DNA from: Zobellella endophytica
GTDB lineage: Bacteria; Pseudomonadota; Gammaproteobacteria; Enterobacterales; Aeromonadaceae
NCBI RefSeq assembly: GCF_003012775.1
Contig: NZ_PXYG01000002.1
Coordinates: 124,001 to 188,000, forward strand
DNA length: 64,000 nt
Reading direction: 5' to 3'
Made by a program: the position numbers and the translations under genes. Positions 46,360-55,725 of the stretch are shown in pieces. The first letter of the stretch is position 1, and each line of letters begins with the position of its first letter. Below the pieces are notes generated by a model. The model did not search any database, had not been told where the DNA came from, and worked only from the letters and a program-made list of their open reading frames with translations.

Positions 46360-47736
46360 GTGAACCATACCGAATTCTCCGCCCTGCCCCTGGCCCCCGC
46401 GCTGATCGACAACCTGAGCAGCCTGGAATACACCCAAATGACGCCCATTCAGGCCCAGAGTCTACCCCTGGTGCTGGCCGGCAAGGACGTGATCGCCAAG
46501 GCCAGTACCGGCAGCGGCAAGACGGTGGCCTTCGGACTGGGCCTGCTGGCCCGGCTGGATGTCAACCGGCTGGTGGTACAGGCCATGGTGCTGTGCCCCA
46601 CCCGGGAGCTGGCGGATCAGGTGGCGCGGGAGCTGCGCCGCCTGGCCCGGGCCATGGCCAACGTCCGCCTGGTCACCCTGTGCGGCGGCTCGCCCAACGG
46701 TCCCCAGCTCACCGCTCTGGCCGGCGGTGTGCACATAGTGGTCGGCACCCCGGGCCGCCTGCTCAAGCACCTGGACAAAGGCACCCTGCAACTGGACGGC
46801 CTCAACACCCTGGTGCTGGACGAGGCAGATCGCATGCTGGACATGGGCTTTGCCGACGACATCCAGCGGGTGGTCGCCTTCGCCCCCAGGGGGCGCCAGA
46901 CTCTGCTGTTCTCCGCCACCTATCCCGAGGGCATAGAGCAGATGAGCCGGGGCCTGCAGCGGCAGCCGGAACAGGTGTCGGTGGCCGAGCCGCAACGGGC
47001 TGACGCCATCGTACAGACCCTGTACGAGGTGGCGCCCGAACAGCGCCGGCAGGCTCTGGCCACCCTGCTCGGCCATTATGCGCCCGTCTCCTGCGTGGTG
47101 TTCTGCAATACCAAACGCGCCTGCCAGGAGGTGGCCGATCACCTCAACGGCCTGGGCTTCGCCGCCCTGGCCCTGAACGGGGATCTGGAGCAGAAAGAGC
47201 GGGATCAGGTGCTGATCCGCTTCGCCAACGGCAGCGCCAATGTGCTGGTGGCCACCGACGTGGCCGCCCGCGGCCTGGATATCAAGGAACTGGCGATGGT
47301 GGTCAACTACGAAGTCACCCAGGATCCACAAGTGCATGTGCACCGGGTCGGCCGTACCGGCCGCGCCGGCCAGCAGGGCCTGGCCCTCACCCTCTACAGC
47401 CCGAAGGAAGCCTACCGGGTCAACATGGTCGAAGAATACCAGCAGGCACCCATTCCCCAGGGCCGGCTGGCCGAGCTGAACGGCGGCGCGGCACCACGGC
47501 AACCGGAAATGGTGACCCTGTGCATTGCCGGCGGCCGTAAAATCAAGATCCGCGCCGGCGACATCCTCGGCGCCCTGACCGGCGAGGCCGGCATCGCCGG
47601 CAGCCAGGTGGGCAAGATCGACATCACGGAAATGCAGTCCTACGTGGCGGTACACCGGGATGCGGCCCGCCAGGCGCTGAAGCACCTGCAGCAGGGCAAG
47701 ATCAAGGGCCGCAGCGTCAAGGCGCGCAAGATCTAG
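46360..47736 (+). CDS. dbpA: ATP-dependent RNA helicase DbpA
   Basis: DbpA is a DEAD-box helicase acting late in 50S assembly, targeted by hairpin 92 of 23S rRNA. The 458-residue protein starts with GTG, has the Q motif region (MTPIQAQSLPLVLAGKD), Walker A ASTGSGKT, LVLDEADRMLDMGF, SAT, and the C-terminal RNA-binding domain (about 385-458, LCIAGGRKIKIRAGDILGAL to GKIKGRSVKARK), which separates DbpA from other DEAD-box proteins. It matches E. coli DbpA (457) along its length. Confidence 0.95.
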   Translation: MNHTEFSALPLAPALIDNLSSLEYTQMTPIQAQSLPLVLAGKDVIAKASTGSGKTVAFGLGLLARLDVNRLVVQAMVLCPTRELADQVARELRRLARAMANVRLVTLCGGSPNGPQLTALAGGVHIVVGTPGRLLKHLDKGTLQLDGLNTLVLDEADRMLDMGFADDIQRVVAFAPRGRQTLLFSATYPEGIEQMSRGLQRQPEQVSVAEPQRADAIVQTLYEVAPEQRRQALATLLGHYAPVSCVVFCNTKRACQEVADHLNGLGFAALALNGDLEQKERDQVLIRFANGSANVLVATDVAARGLDIKELAMVVNYEVTQDPQVHVHRVGRTGRAGQQGLALTLYSPKEAYRVNMVEEYQQAPIPQGRLAELNGGAAPRQPEMVTLCIAGGRKIKIRAGDILGALTGEAGIAGSQVGKIDITEMQSYVAVHRDAARQALKHLQQGKIKGRSVKARKI

Positions 47737-47777
47737 CCCCAACAGCACGGCTCCCGGAGCAGGCCGGGCGCCGCCGC

Positions 47778-48173
47778 TCAGTTCACCAGCCGCAGGCTGA
47801 ACGGATAACGGTAATATTCCCCCCGGCTGGCCTTGACGATGCCGACGATGGTGAGGATCAGGGCGGCGATGCCGAGCACGGCCATCAGCACGAAACCGAT
47901 GAGCACCAAGGCCAGCAGCCAGCACACCACCATGGCCAGCAGCAGGGTTATCTGAAAATTCAGCACCTCCCTGCCATGGTGGTCCACATATCCCGACGCC
48001 CTGCGTTTCATCAGCCACAGCACCAGCGGGGCGATGATGTTGCCGAGCGGAATGATAAAACCGGCGAAGACCGAAAGATGGCAGAACATAGCCCAGTTCT
48101 TCTCATCCGGGCCGGGACCGGCATGGGCGCGCTCCGGTGTCGGTCCGGACACGGCGGCGTCCTTATCGGTCAT
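47778..48173 (-). CDS. DUF4870 membrane protein
   Basis: The 131-residue protein fits DUF4870: a short hydrophilic N-terminus, then KNWAMFCHLSVFAGFIIPLG, HHGREVLNFQITLLLAMVVC and two more hydrophobic helices, with a YYRYPFSLRLV end. Probably three or four inner-membrane helices; function is unknown. It overlaps the upstream DUF3081 gene by 11 bases, so the pair is translated together. It converges with dbpA. Confidence 0.85.
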   Translation of the reverse strand: MTDKDAAVSGPTPERAHAGPGPDEKNWAMFCHLSVFAGFIIPLGNIIAPLVLWLMKRRASGYVDHHGREVLNFQITLLLAMVVCWLLALVLIGFVLMAVLGIAALILTIVGIVKASRGEYYRYPFSLRLVN

Positions 48174-48429
48174 TGAAATGGCGGTGAATGTAGTCGACCT
48201 TGGCCATGAAGCGCGCCTTGGCCTGCTCGCTGTCGTAATCGAAATGATAGCTCTGGTGGAAGTTGAGCTGCAGGCTGACCCCGCTGCCGGACAGGTTGAC
48301 GCTGTAACCGTCGAAATCGCTGCGCGCCACTATTCCCTCCAGCATATGGCCATCCTCGTAGGGCTCGCCCAGACGCTGAATCTTTTCAAAAACCTCCAGT
48401 ACGACCTTGCTATCCAGTTCGTTATGCAT
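48163..48429 (-). CDS. DUF3081 family protein
   Basis: The 88-residue protein begins MHNELDSKVVLEVFEKIQRL, and has LEGIVARSDFDGYSVNLSGS and LNFHQSYHFDYDSEQAKARF, the pattern of DUF3081 proteins found in Vibrio, Shewanella and Aeromonas relatives. It is soluble, with no signal or membrane segment. Function is unknown. It is the first gene of a two-gene unit with the DUF4870 gene. Confidence 0.8.
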   Translation of the reverse strand: MHNELDSKVVLEVFEKIQRLGEPYEDGHMLEGIVARSDFDGYSVNLSGSGVSLQLNFHQSYHFDYDSEQAKARFMAKVDYIHRHFNDR

Positions 48430-48567
48430 GGTGATGTCCTCGTCATGGTCAGTCTGCTTTTCACCGAAAGGGATTCATAAGAATCCCAATCCATTTGCCT
48501 TAATGATGGCCGAACAATGGCGCCGTACCGCTCTTTTCCCTAGGGTGCCCGTTGCCCCAGCGCCCGC

Positions 48568-50406
48568 TCAGAGCGGCCATACCCACAACAACATGGGTAT
48601 GCTGACCAGTACCACCAGCAGTTCCAAGGGCAAGCCCAGACGCCAGTAGTCGCCAAAATGAAAGCCGCCAGGCCCCAGGATAAGAGTGTTGTTCTGATGC
48701 CCTATCGGTGTCAGAAAGGCACAGGAGCCACCGATGGCCACCGCCATCAGGAAAGGATCCGCGTTCGCTCCCAGCTGGTTGGCAGTACCGATGGCAATAG
48801 GGCACATGACCGCCGCCGTCGCCGCATTATTCATCAAATCCGACAGGGTCATGGTCACGACCAGGATCAGCGCCAGCGCCACGATGGCATGTCCCTGAGC
48901 CACACCATCCAACAGCAGGCGGGCAATCAGCTGAGCGGTATGAGTGGACTCCATCACGCCGGCTACCGGGATAAGAGCACCGAGCAACACCACCACTGGC
49001 CAGTCCACGGCACTGTATACCGAGCGTGGCGGTACCGTACGTAGCGCCATGGAAGCCAGCACACCGGCGGCGAACGACACCGCTGCCGGCAGAATACCGA
49101 AGGCGGCAGCCCCCACCGCCGTCGCCATGATGGCGGCGGCAGTCAATGCCTTGCCCTTATCGGGGATCCGCAGGTCACGCTCTGCCAGGGGCACACAACC
49201 GGCGCTGGTCGCAAACTCGGAGAGTGCCTCGGGAGCCCCCTGCATCAGCAGCAGATCACCGGCTTGAAATACGAGCGCCCGCAGCCTTGTCACCGAACGC
49301 TGTCCCTGGCGTGACACCGCCAGCAGGTTAACCCCGTAACGGGTACGCAGCTGGATACCTCGCGCAGAGCGGCCAAGCAGATCGGAGTTGGGCAGAATGA
49401 CGAGCTCCATCAATACGATTTCATCGGATGGCTCGGATACAGACTCACTTGTTTCCTCCTGCTCGTCATTCTCGGCTTCCGTACCTGCGTCCTTTTTCTT
49501 CGACTCATTCTTAGCCGGCTTGGCCTCTTCCAGCTTAAGACCGAGGCTGGACAAGGCATTGGCGAGGGTTTCAGCCTCGGCTTCAATAATCAGAATATCT
49601 CCGGCCCGCGCTCGTCGGCGAGGATTGGGGGGAGTCACCCGAACTTCGTTGCGTACCAGGCCCAATACCTGGGCGTCGGCCTGTTCCAGAGCCTGTTCTA
49701 TCTCGCGCAGAGTCTGTCCCTCGGCCTTGCAGCCTTCGGGAACACGAGCCTCGGTGATATAAGCGCCGGAATCAAACCCTTCCACCCCGGCCTGCTTGCG
49801 CTCCGGCACCAGCCGCCAGCCGATCAAAGCCACAAACGCCCCCCCCAGCACCGCCACCGCCAATCCAACCGGTGTATAATCGAACATGGCGAAGGCACTG
49901 GAACCGGTCGCTGCGCGAAAACCGGACACGATAAGGTTGGGAGGCGTGCCGATCAGGGTGGTCATCCCGCCCAATATGGTACCGAAGGCCAATGGCATCA
50001 GTACCCGTCCCGGGGGCAGCTCCTGGCGCCGGGCGGTCTGAATGGCGACCGGCATCAGTAACGCCAAGGCACCGACGTTGTTCATAAAGGCCGACAGTAT
50101 GGCACCGAGTCCGGTGAGCGCGGCGATGGACAGGGTCGTTCCGGCCTTGATCGGCAACAACTGACGAGTCAGTACGTCAACCGCACCGGACGTCTGCAAG
50201 CCCCGGCTCAGCACCAGTACGCAGGCGACCGTAATCACCGCCGGATGGCTCAGGCCATTGAACGCATCTTCCGCGGGAACCAAGCCGGTCAGAATACAGG
50301 CCAACAGAGACCCCGCTGCCACCATGTCGTGGCGCCAGCGGCCCCACAGAAACATGAGCATGGTGATAAAAAGAATGGCAAGGATGATGATTTGGTCGTG
50401 GGTCAT
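48568..50406 (-). CDS. SLC13-family permease with two TrkA-C (RCK-C) domains
   Basis: The 612-residue protein has about ten membrane helices in two halves (1-190 and 420-612), with NNVGALALLMPVAIQTARR and DLMNNAATAAVMCPIA as the two paired SLC13/DASS signature loops. The cytosolic middle has two TrkA-C-like domains (about 205-290 and 325-405) joined by a very charged Lys/Glu linker (about 295-325). Such proteins are predicted sodium- or proton-coupled anion carriers (sulfate, dicarboxylate); the substrate cannot be named. It stands alone. Confidence 0.87.
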   Translation of the reverse strand: MTHDQIIILAILFITMLMFLWGRWRHDMVAAGSLLACILTGLVPAEDAFNGLSHPAVITVACVLVLSRGLQTSGAVDVLTRQLLPIKAGTTLSIAALTGLGAILSAFMNNVGALALLMPVAIQTARRQELPPGRVLMPLAFGTILGGMTTLIGTPPNLIVSGFRAATGSSAFAMFDYTPVGLAVAVLGGAFVALIGWRLVPERKQAGVEGFDSGAYITEARVPEGCKAEGQTLREIEQALEQADAQVLGLVRNEVRVTPPNPRRRARAGDILIIEAEAETLANALSSLGLKLEEAKPAKNESKKKDAGTEAENDEQEETSESVSEPSDEIVLMELVILPNSDLLGRSARGIQLRTRYGVNLLAVSRQGQRSVTRLRALVFQAGDLLLMQGAPEALSEFATSAGCVPLAERDLRIPDKGKALTAAAIMATAVGAAAFGILPAAVSFAAGVLASMALRTVPPRSVYSAVDWPVVVLLGALIPVAGVMESTHTAQLIARLLLDGVAQGHAIVALALILVVTMTLSDLMNNAATAAVMCPIAIGTANQLGANADPFLMAVAIGGSCAFLTPIGHQNNTLILGPGGFHFGDYWRLGLPLELLVVLVSIPMLLWVWPL

Positions 50407-50668
50407 GCTGTTCTCGGCTCCTGCTCATGGGCGGGGCAATCAGCCAGGAGCTGCGCCATGCCGGGATAAAACGTCGTCTGCATTACCGACGCTGCCGTCA
50501 AGCTTTATCGATTGTAGCAGTATTTCTACTGGCCGCGGCAATTGATACCTCATAATTAGTTGAATTTTAAGAGTTTAATTTTTCCATTTTAAAACCCCCC
50601 GTTTCATGGTTGTGGTCTTTCCCGCCTCGGCAAGCTAAGATCCGCCTTTTGCGACGACGGTAACCACC

Positions 50669-51502
50669 ATGATCAAGCTTGGCGACGACAATACCCTGCC
50701 CCTGCTGCGACTGGACGACAAGGGCGGCTGGCTGGACGCCGGCACCTACGGCGAAGCCTTCCTGCCCCGCCGCCAGTTGCCCGCCAACTGCCAACCGGGC
50801 GACGAGATAGCGGTATTCATCTACCTGGATGCGGATCTGGCGCCGGTGGTCACCACCGAGAAGCCCAGGGCCAGGGTCGGCCAGTTCGCCTCGCTCAAGG
50901 TGGTCACCACCAACCGGCTGGGAGCCTTCCTCGACTGGGGCATGAAAAAGGACATCTTCGTGCCCCAGCGCATGCAGTCCCAGCCCATGCACGAAGGCCG
51001 CCACTATGTGGTGTACCTCTATCTGGATCATGAAGGCCGCATGGTGGCAAGCAGCAAGCTGGACAGCTTCGTCAGCCGGGAGCGGCCCCCTTACCAGGCG
51101 GGGGATGAGGTCGGCCTGCTGATCGCCGAGCACACCCAGCTCGGCTTCAAGGCCATCGTCGACAACCGGTTCTGGGGCCTGGTGTTCAAGTCCGATGTCT
51201 CGGGCCGAGTCCCCACCGGCCTGGCCACCAGGGGCTATGTGAAACAGGTGCGCGACGACGGCAAGCTCGATCTGACCCTGTTCAAGCCGGGTCCGGGCAA
51301 GGTGGACGACGCCGCCCAGGCGGTCCTCGACAAACTGGCGCAATCCGGCGGCGTGATGCGAGTCAGTGACAAGACGGATCCGGACACCATCTTCCGGCTG
51401 TTCGGCATCAGCAAGGGCACCTTCAAGAAAGCCATCGGCGGCCTGTACAAGAAGGGGCTGATCCGGATAGAAGAAGACGGTATCCGGGTGGCGAAGGAAT
51501 AA
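50669..51502 (+). CDS. CvfB-family S1-like RNA-binding protein
   Basis: The 277-residue protein has the CvfB/YitL layout: three S1-like OB domains (about 1-65, 66-130, 140-205; FASLKVVTTNRLGAFLDWGM marks the second) and a C-terminal winged helix (IFRLFGISKGTFKKAIGGLY to GIRVAKE). CvfB in Staphylococcus aureus binds RNA and affects virulence; the role in gammaproteobacteria is not known. It is monocistronic and faces yqcA. Confidence 0.88.
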   Translation: MIKLGDDNTLPLLRLDDKGGWLDAGTYGEAFLPRRQLPANCQPGDEIAVFIYLDADLAPVVTTEKPRARVGQFASLKVVTTNRLGAFLDWGMKKDIFVPQRMQSQPMHEGRHYVVYLYLDHEGRMVASSKLDSFVSRERPPYQAGDEVGLLIAEHTQLGFKAIVDNRFWGLVFKSDVSGRVPTGLATRGYVKQVRDDGKLDLTLFKPGPGKVDDAAQAVLDKLAQSGGVMRVSDKTDPDTIFRLFGISKGTFKKAIGGLYKKGLIRIEEDGIRVAKE

Positions 51503-51530
51503 GCCGGAAGCGAATCTACACCCCTTCCAA

Positions 51531-51551
51531 CTTCAGGCTTCAAGCTTCAAG
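51531..51551 (-). repeat. Three tandem CTTCAAG-type heptamers beside the yqcA stop
   Basis: CTTCAGG, CTTCAAG, CTTCAAG (51531-51551) lie directly downstream of the yqcA stop (51554-51556) and between convergent cvfB and yqcA. Compare the GTGAGGC heptamers after recN: another 7-base unit at a convergent 3' end. Confidence 0.85.
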
Positions 51552-51553
51552 CT

Positions 51554-51994
51554 CTATATGTCTCCCATCCAGCCCTGCAGCCATGCCAGCGCCGGCTCTT
51601 CCGGCTCCAGGGTCTCGGTGGCATCCACCTCCAGCCGTTCGGTGATGGCCCGGGCCTGCAGTTCCTGCAGCAGCTCGTCGAACTGGCGTCCGGCGCCGCA
51701 GAAGTTGTCGTAGCTGCTGTCGCCGAGGGCGACCAGCGCGTAGCGCAGCCCGGGAAGCGGCGGGCTGCTTTCGCGCAGCTCTTCGAACAGCGGGATCAGG
51801 TTGGGGGGCAGGTCGCCCTGGCCGGTGGTGGAGGTAACCACCAGCCACAACCGATCCTTGTCCAGCTCCGCCAGCACCGCATCCTCATGCAGCCGGACGC
51901 TGTGCCCGGCATCGAGCAGCGCCTGCTCCAGGGTCTCGGCCACCAGCACCGCCGAGCCGTATACGGTACCGATAATAATCTCCACTGCCGCCAT
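51554..51994 (-). CDS. yqcA: Flavodoxin YqcA
   Basis: YqcA is a short-chain flavodoxin that binds FMN. The 146-residue protein has the phosphate loop region GTVYGSAVLVAETLEQALLD, TSTTGQGDLPPNLIPLF and ALGDSSYDNFCGAGRQFDEL. It aligns well with E. coli YqcA (149 residues), and truC lies two genes away, as in E. coli. Partner is unknown. It starts 12 bases after glsB. Confidence 0.93.
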   Translation of the reverse strand: MAAVEIIIGTVYGSAVLVAETLEQALLDAGHSVRLHEDAVLAELDKDRLWLVVTSTTGQGDLPPNLIPLFEELRESSPPLPGLRYALVALGDSSYDNFCGAGRQFDELLQELQARAITERLEVDATETLEPEEPALAWLQGWMGDI

Positions 51995-52006
51995 CGTTTC
52001 CTCCTG

Positions 52007-52921
52007 TCAGAAAAGTCGTAAGTCCAGGGCCCGGGACAGCTCTTCCAGCGCCCAGATCCCCGCCACCGAATTACCGTAACCGTTCAGCTCCGGCGACCAG
52101 ACGCAGACGGTGAAGCGCCCGGGCACCACCGCCACTATGCCGCCGCCCACTCCCGACTTGGCAGGCATGCCCACCCGATAGGCGAAGTCCCCGGCCGCGT
52201 CGTAGAGCCCAGAGGTAAACAGCAGGGCGTTGAGCTGCTGGGTCTGCAGCCGGGACAGCCACGGCTCGCCGGTGATCACGCAACGGCCGCCATGGGCCAG
52301 AAAACCGAAGGCCCGGGCCAGATCGACACAGCTCATGGACAGGGCACAATAACTGAAATAGGCCCTGAGCACCTCGTCGACCTCGTTGTCGAAGTTGCCG
52401 AAGCTCTTCATCAGGTTGGCCATGGCCGCATTGCGGAAACGGTGCTCGTATTCGGAATCCGCCACCTTGTGGTCGATGCGGAGCCCCGGGTTGCCGGCGC
52501 GCAGGCGCATGGCCTCCAGAAAGGCGTGCACCGGGGCCGACAGCCGCGAACTCAGCGCATCCACCACCACCAGGGCGCCGGCGTTGATAAAGGGATTGCG
52601 CGGAATGCCCTGCTCGAACTCGAGCTGCACCAGGGAGTTGAAGGCGTTGCCCGACGGCTCCTTGCCCACCCGCCGCCAGAGTTCATCCCCGTAGCGCTGC
52701 TGGGCCATGGCCAGGGCGAACGCCTTGGAAATACTCTGGATGGAAAATGGCTCGGCGGCATCGCCGCTGCTGTAGAGTTCTCCTTCCGGGGTGCACAGGG
52801 CAATGCCGAAACGTTCGGCGGGCACCCGGGCCAGGGCCGGGATATAGTCGGCCACCACCCCCTGGCCGAAATGCCGGCGGGCTTGCTGGTTGATACGATC
52901 GAGTAGGGGCTGAAGTGTCAC
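52007..52921 (-). CDS. glsB: Glutaminase
   Basis: Glutaminase converts glutamine to glutamate and ammonia. The 304-residue protein is a beta-lactamase-fold glutaminase: Ser-Lys dyad in [10 protein letters not shown] near residue 58, [35 protein letters not shown], and the end [20 protein letters not shown]. It resembles E. coli YneH (GlsB). The start is GTG at 52919-52921. It lies between yqcA and truC, which are adjacent in E. coli, so it is an insertion in the conserved block. Confidence 0.95.
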   Translation of the reverse strand: MTLQPLLDRINQQARRHFGQGVVADYIPALARVPAERFGIALCTPEGELYSSGDAAEPFSIQSISKAFALAMAQQRYGDELWRRVGKEPSGNAFNSLVQLEFEQGIPRNPFINAGALVVVDALSSRLSAPVHAFLEAMRLRAGNPGLRIDHKVADSEYEHRFRNAAMANLMKSFGNFDNEVDEVLRAYFSYCALSMSCVDLARAFGFLAHGGRCVITGEPWLSRLQTQQLNALLFTSGLYDAAGDFAYRVGMPAKSGVGGGIVAVVPGRFTVCVWSPELNGYGNSVAGIWALEELSRALDLRLF

Positions 52922-52972
52922 AAACTGAGTCTAAGCGGCTGAAAACACAGATCCTAACCCGACAGGGGCACA

Positions 52973-53704
52973 CTAATCGAGCGCCCTTTTCCAACCGAAC
53001 TCACAAATCAGCGATTGCCAGCCCGGGTCCGGCGCCGCCGTCAGCGCCAGCGGCGCCGCCGTGACCGGATGCGCCAGCCGGAGCCGGGCGGCATGCAGCA
53101 GCAGCCGCTCGCAGCCATAATGCTCGCGGAAGAAACGGTTGTGGCGGCCGTCACCGTGGGTGGTATCGCCCACGATAGGGTGAAACAGATGGGCCATGTG
53201 CCGGCGCAACTGGTGCTTGCGTCCGGTTTCCGGCATCAGCCGCACCAGGCTGTAACGGCTGGTGGCATGTTTCTTCGACACGGCGAAGGGCAGCTCGATC
53301 CGGGCCAGGCTTTGCCAATGGGTCACCGCCGGCTGCGCCGGCTTGTCGGTGGCGGCGAACTTGTCGGCGATGGCGTCCGGCCGATGGCTGAGGGAATAAT
53401 CGAGGCTGCCCTGCTCCGGCATGTAGCCGCGTACCACCGCCAGGTATTCCTTGGCGGCCTGCCGCCCGGCGAAGCTGTCGGTCAGGGTACGGGCCACCTC
53501 GGCGCTCTTGGCAAACAGCAGCAGACCGGAGGTGGGCCGGTCCAGCCGGTGCACCGGAAACACGTGGCAGCCCACCGCATCCCGGGTCAGTTGCATGGCG
53601 AAGCGGGTCTCGTGCCGATCCAGCCAGCTGCGGTGCACCAGCAAACCGGCGGCCTTGTTGACCGCCACCAGCCAATCGTCCTCGTAAACCACCGAAATCG
53701 TCAT
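52973..53704 (-). CDS. truC: tRNA pseudouridine(65) synthase TruC
   Basis: TruC makes pseudouridine 65 in certain tRNAs. The 243-residue protein begins MTISVVYEDDWLVAVNKAAG, has the catalytic Asp in HRLDRPTSGLLLFAKS near residue 54, and SRYSLVRLMPETGRKHQLRR. Its start overlaps the yqcC stop by 4 bases (ATGA). The open frame extends well upstream but only this start gives the family N-terminus. Confidence 0.95.
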   Translation of the reverse strand: MTISVVYEDDWLVAVNKAAGLLVHRSWLDRHETRFAMQLTRDAVGCHVFPVHRLDRPTSGLLLFAKSAEVARTLTDSFAGRQAAKEYLAVVRGYMPEQGSLDYSLSHRPDAIADKFAATDKPAQPAVTHWQSLARIELPFAVSKKHATSRYSLVRLMPETGRKHQLRRHMAHLFHPIVGDTTHGDGRHNRFFREHYGCERLLLHAARLRLAHPVTAAPLALTAAPDPGWQSLICEFGWKRALD

Positions 53705-54036
53705 TCCTGGCGCGGCACCCGTTGGCCGGACAGGGCTTCGTCCAGGCGGGCGATGGCCTCTTCCAGCGCCCGGGTGTCCTCGGCCAGTTCCTTGAAGCTT
53801 TCCGTCGCCATGGGATAGAGCGAGATCCGGGTCGGCAGCGGCGCCTCGGCATCGAGCAGCGCCTGCATCCGCGGCAGCAGCACGAACTGCAGCCACTGGG
53901 GGAAGGTCAGGGTGTCCAGACAAAAGGGCTCGCCACTGGCCAGCGCCTCGGGGGCAGGCGGCACCGCCTGCCACCAGGACAGCAGCTTGAGTTCGCGCTC
54001 TATGGCATGGAGCAGCGCTTGGGGGTCGGCATGCAT
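53701..54036 (-). CDS. yqcC: YqcC family protein
   Basis: The 111-residue protein is helical, with LSWWQAVPPAPEALASGEPF and CLDTLTFPQWLQFVLLPRMQ, the YqcC pattern. It is normally encoded just upstream of truC and may assist it; function is unproven. GAGGAA precedes ATG 54034-54036. A TTG start six codons earlier is possible. Confidence 0.9.
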   Translation of the reverse strand: MHADPQALLHAIERELKLLSWWQAVPPAPEALASGEPFCLDTLTFPQWLQFVLLPRMQALLDAEAPLPTRISLYPMATESFKELAEDTRALEEAIARLDEALSGQRVPRQE

Positions 54037-54122
54037 GGTCGGGTTCCTCTTCAAATACCGGCGTACTATACCATCTTGCTGCCCGACTCCCTATAATTCG
54101 CCCTGGCCGACAGGAGGAGCCC

Positions 54123-55160
54123 ATGCAGATAGATACCCTCAGCGAGTTTTTGACCCAGGCGGGCACCGAGTTTCGCCTCTATGATCTGGGCCGCCGTTTA
54201 CAGCCCCTGCCCCGGGCAGACTTCGCCACCATCGAGGCCGGCCAGCGGCCCTACCCCTGGCCGTTGCAGCGGCACGCCTGGCTGGCGGTCAGCTACTGGC
54301 AGCAGGGCGCCGGCGCGCAGCGCTACGTCTGGTTTCTGAAGATCCCACTGGACGAACGGGGGCTGCTCAACCAGGCCGCCATCAAGCATTTCCTGTCCGC
54401 CCTGGTGGAGCAGTTGGGCCAGGATCCGGGCGCCCCGCTCAGCGACGAACAACAGCAGCGGCTGGCCCAGACCCCCTTCACCTTTCAGCCCGCCCAGGAC
54501 AAGCTGGCCGCCTTCCACGCCCGCCTGAGCCAGGACCTGGGGCTGCCGCCCTCCGCCTACTACCGGCCGGTGCTGGAATATCTGCAGGCCCCGGAGCGGC
54601 GCGACTGGCAGCAGCTCGGCCTGCAGGGCCTGGCGGACCTGGCCGCCCGCCTGGCCACCGAGCCGGCGCTGGCGCAACAGCTGGGCCAGCGGCTGTTCCG
54701 GCTGCCGCCGCCGGTGCAGCAGGCGCTGCTGAGCCAGTGCGAACAGCAGCCGCTGCCGCCAGCCCTGGCCACCGTGCTGCTGGCGCAGATCAGCATCGAG
54801 CAGGAACGACAGACCCCGGATGAAGAGCGCATCAGCCTGTTGCTGCGCGCCACCGCCGGCTGCGCCCCCTTCCCGGCCCGCAGCCGGAAGATCGCCAGCC
54901 TGCTGACTCTGGCCCCGGGCCGCCCGCTGATGCTGGCGCTGGCGGCCCGGCTGTGGCAGGAGCTGACCGACGAATCCCTGCTGCTACAGTACCTGGCTCA
55001 GCTCGCCGAGCACCACCCCACGCTGTTCAACGGCCTGTTCGCCGAACTGGTCGCCACCCCGGCGCTGCGCCCGCTGATCCTGGCCAACCTGCACAACCCG
55101 GCCCTGCCGGCCCCGCTGCGGGACGCCATCGGCCAGCTCTTCGCCACGGCCCGTGGCTGA
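54123..55160 (+). CDS. DUF3549 family protein
   Basis: The 345-residue protein belongs to DUF3549, seen in Shewanella, Vibrio and relatives next to yqcC. It starts MQIDTLSEFLTQAGTEFRLY and has YVWFLKIPLDERGLLNQAAI, then a long helical Leu/Ala/Gln-rich half resembling alpha-helical repeats. No signal or membrane segment is seen. Function is unknown. AGGAGCCC precedes the ATG; it overlaps the next gene by 8 bases and is divergent from yqcC. Confidence 0.85.
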   Translation: MQIDTLSEFLTQAGTEFRLYDLGRRLQPLPRADFATIEAGQRPYPWPLQRHAWLAVSYWQQGAGAQRYVWFLKIPLDERGLLNQAAIKHFLSALVEQLGQDPGAPLSDEQQQRLAQTPFTFQPAQDKLAAFHARLSQDLGLPPSAYYRPVLEYLQAPERRDWQQLGLQGLADLAARLATEPALAQQLGQRLFRLPPPVQQALLSQCEQQPLPPALATVLLAQISIEQERQTPDEERISLLLRATAGCAPFPARSRKIASLLTLAPGRPLMLALAARLWQELTDESLLLQYLAQLAEHHPTLFNGLFAELVATPALRPLILANLHNPALPAPLRDAIGQLFATARG

Positions 55161-55455
55161 GCTGCTGGCGCTGCTGGCGCTGTTCCTGCTCGCCGCCGGC
55201 TACTGGCGGGTGCGCCAACAGAGCGAGTTCGCCCAGCGCTGGCTGCAGCATTATTGCCGGCGGCAGCAGCTGCAGCTGCTGAGCGTGTACCGTTACCGCT
55301 ATGTCTGGCGCCGCGGCCGGCTGCTGGCCCAGTTCAAGTTCGAATTCAGCCATGACGGCCTGCAGCGCGATGAGGGCTCGCTCTGGCTTTGCGGCCTGAA
55401 AGCCCTGGAAGTATCATTGCCGGTGTTGCGCGAGCCGCCATCGCCTATGCTTTAA
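55153..55455 (+). CDS. DUF3301 single-pass membrane protein
   Basis: The 100-residue protein begins with a GTG inside the previous gene and has one N-terminal membrane helix (LLALLALFLLAAGYW), followed by a basic cytosolic domain (SVYRYRYVWRRGRLLAQFKF, FEFSHDGLQRDEGSLWL), the pattern of DUF3301. Function is unknown. The overlap with the DUF3549 gene suggests they work together. Confidence 0.85.
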   Translation: MAELLALLALFLLAAGYWRVRQQSEFAQRWLQHYCRRQQLQLLSVYRYRYVWRRGRLLAQFKFEFSHDGLQRDEGSLWLCGLKALEVSLPVLREPPSPML

Positions 55456-55480
55456 TGACATGGTGTCAAAGGAGGCAGTT

Positions 55481-55708
55481 ATGGAACATATTACCCACCC
55501 TTTCAGCGAACTGTTTGAGCAACTGGGGCTGGACGCCAGCCACCAGGGCATTGAGCACTTTCTGAGCTCGCACCGGCTGCCACCCGACGTCGAGCTGGTG
55601 GATGCGCCCTTCTGGAGCCGTGCCCAGGCCGGTTTTCTGAAGGAGGGACTGCAAAACGACTCGGACTGGGCCGAAGTCATCGATCAGCTCAATGCCAGTC
55701 TGCGATAA
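55481..55708 (+). CDS. DUF2789 family protein
   Basis: The 75-residue protein matches DUF2789: MEHITHPFSELFEQLGLDAS, IEHFLSSHRLPPDVELVDAP and FWSRAQAGFLKEGLQNDSDW. GGAGG lies 5 bases before ATG 55481. An in-frame start seven codons earlier would place the ribosome-binding site inside the gene. It is soluble and acidic; function is unknown. Confidence 0.87.
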   Translation: MEHITHPFSELFEQLGLDASHQGIEHFLSSHRLPPDVELVDAPFWSRAQAGFLKEGLQNDSDWAEVIDQLNASLR

Positions 55709-55725
55709 TCCCAAACGGAGCCAAG

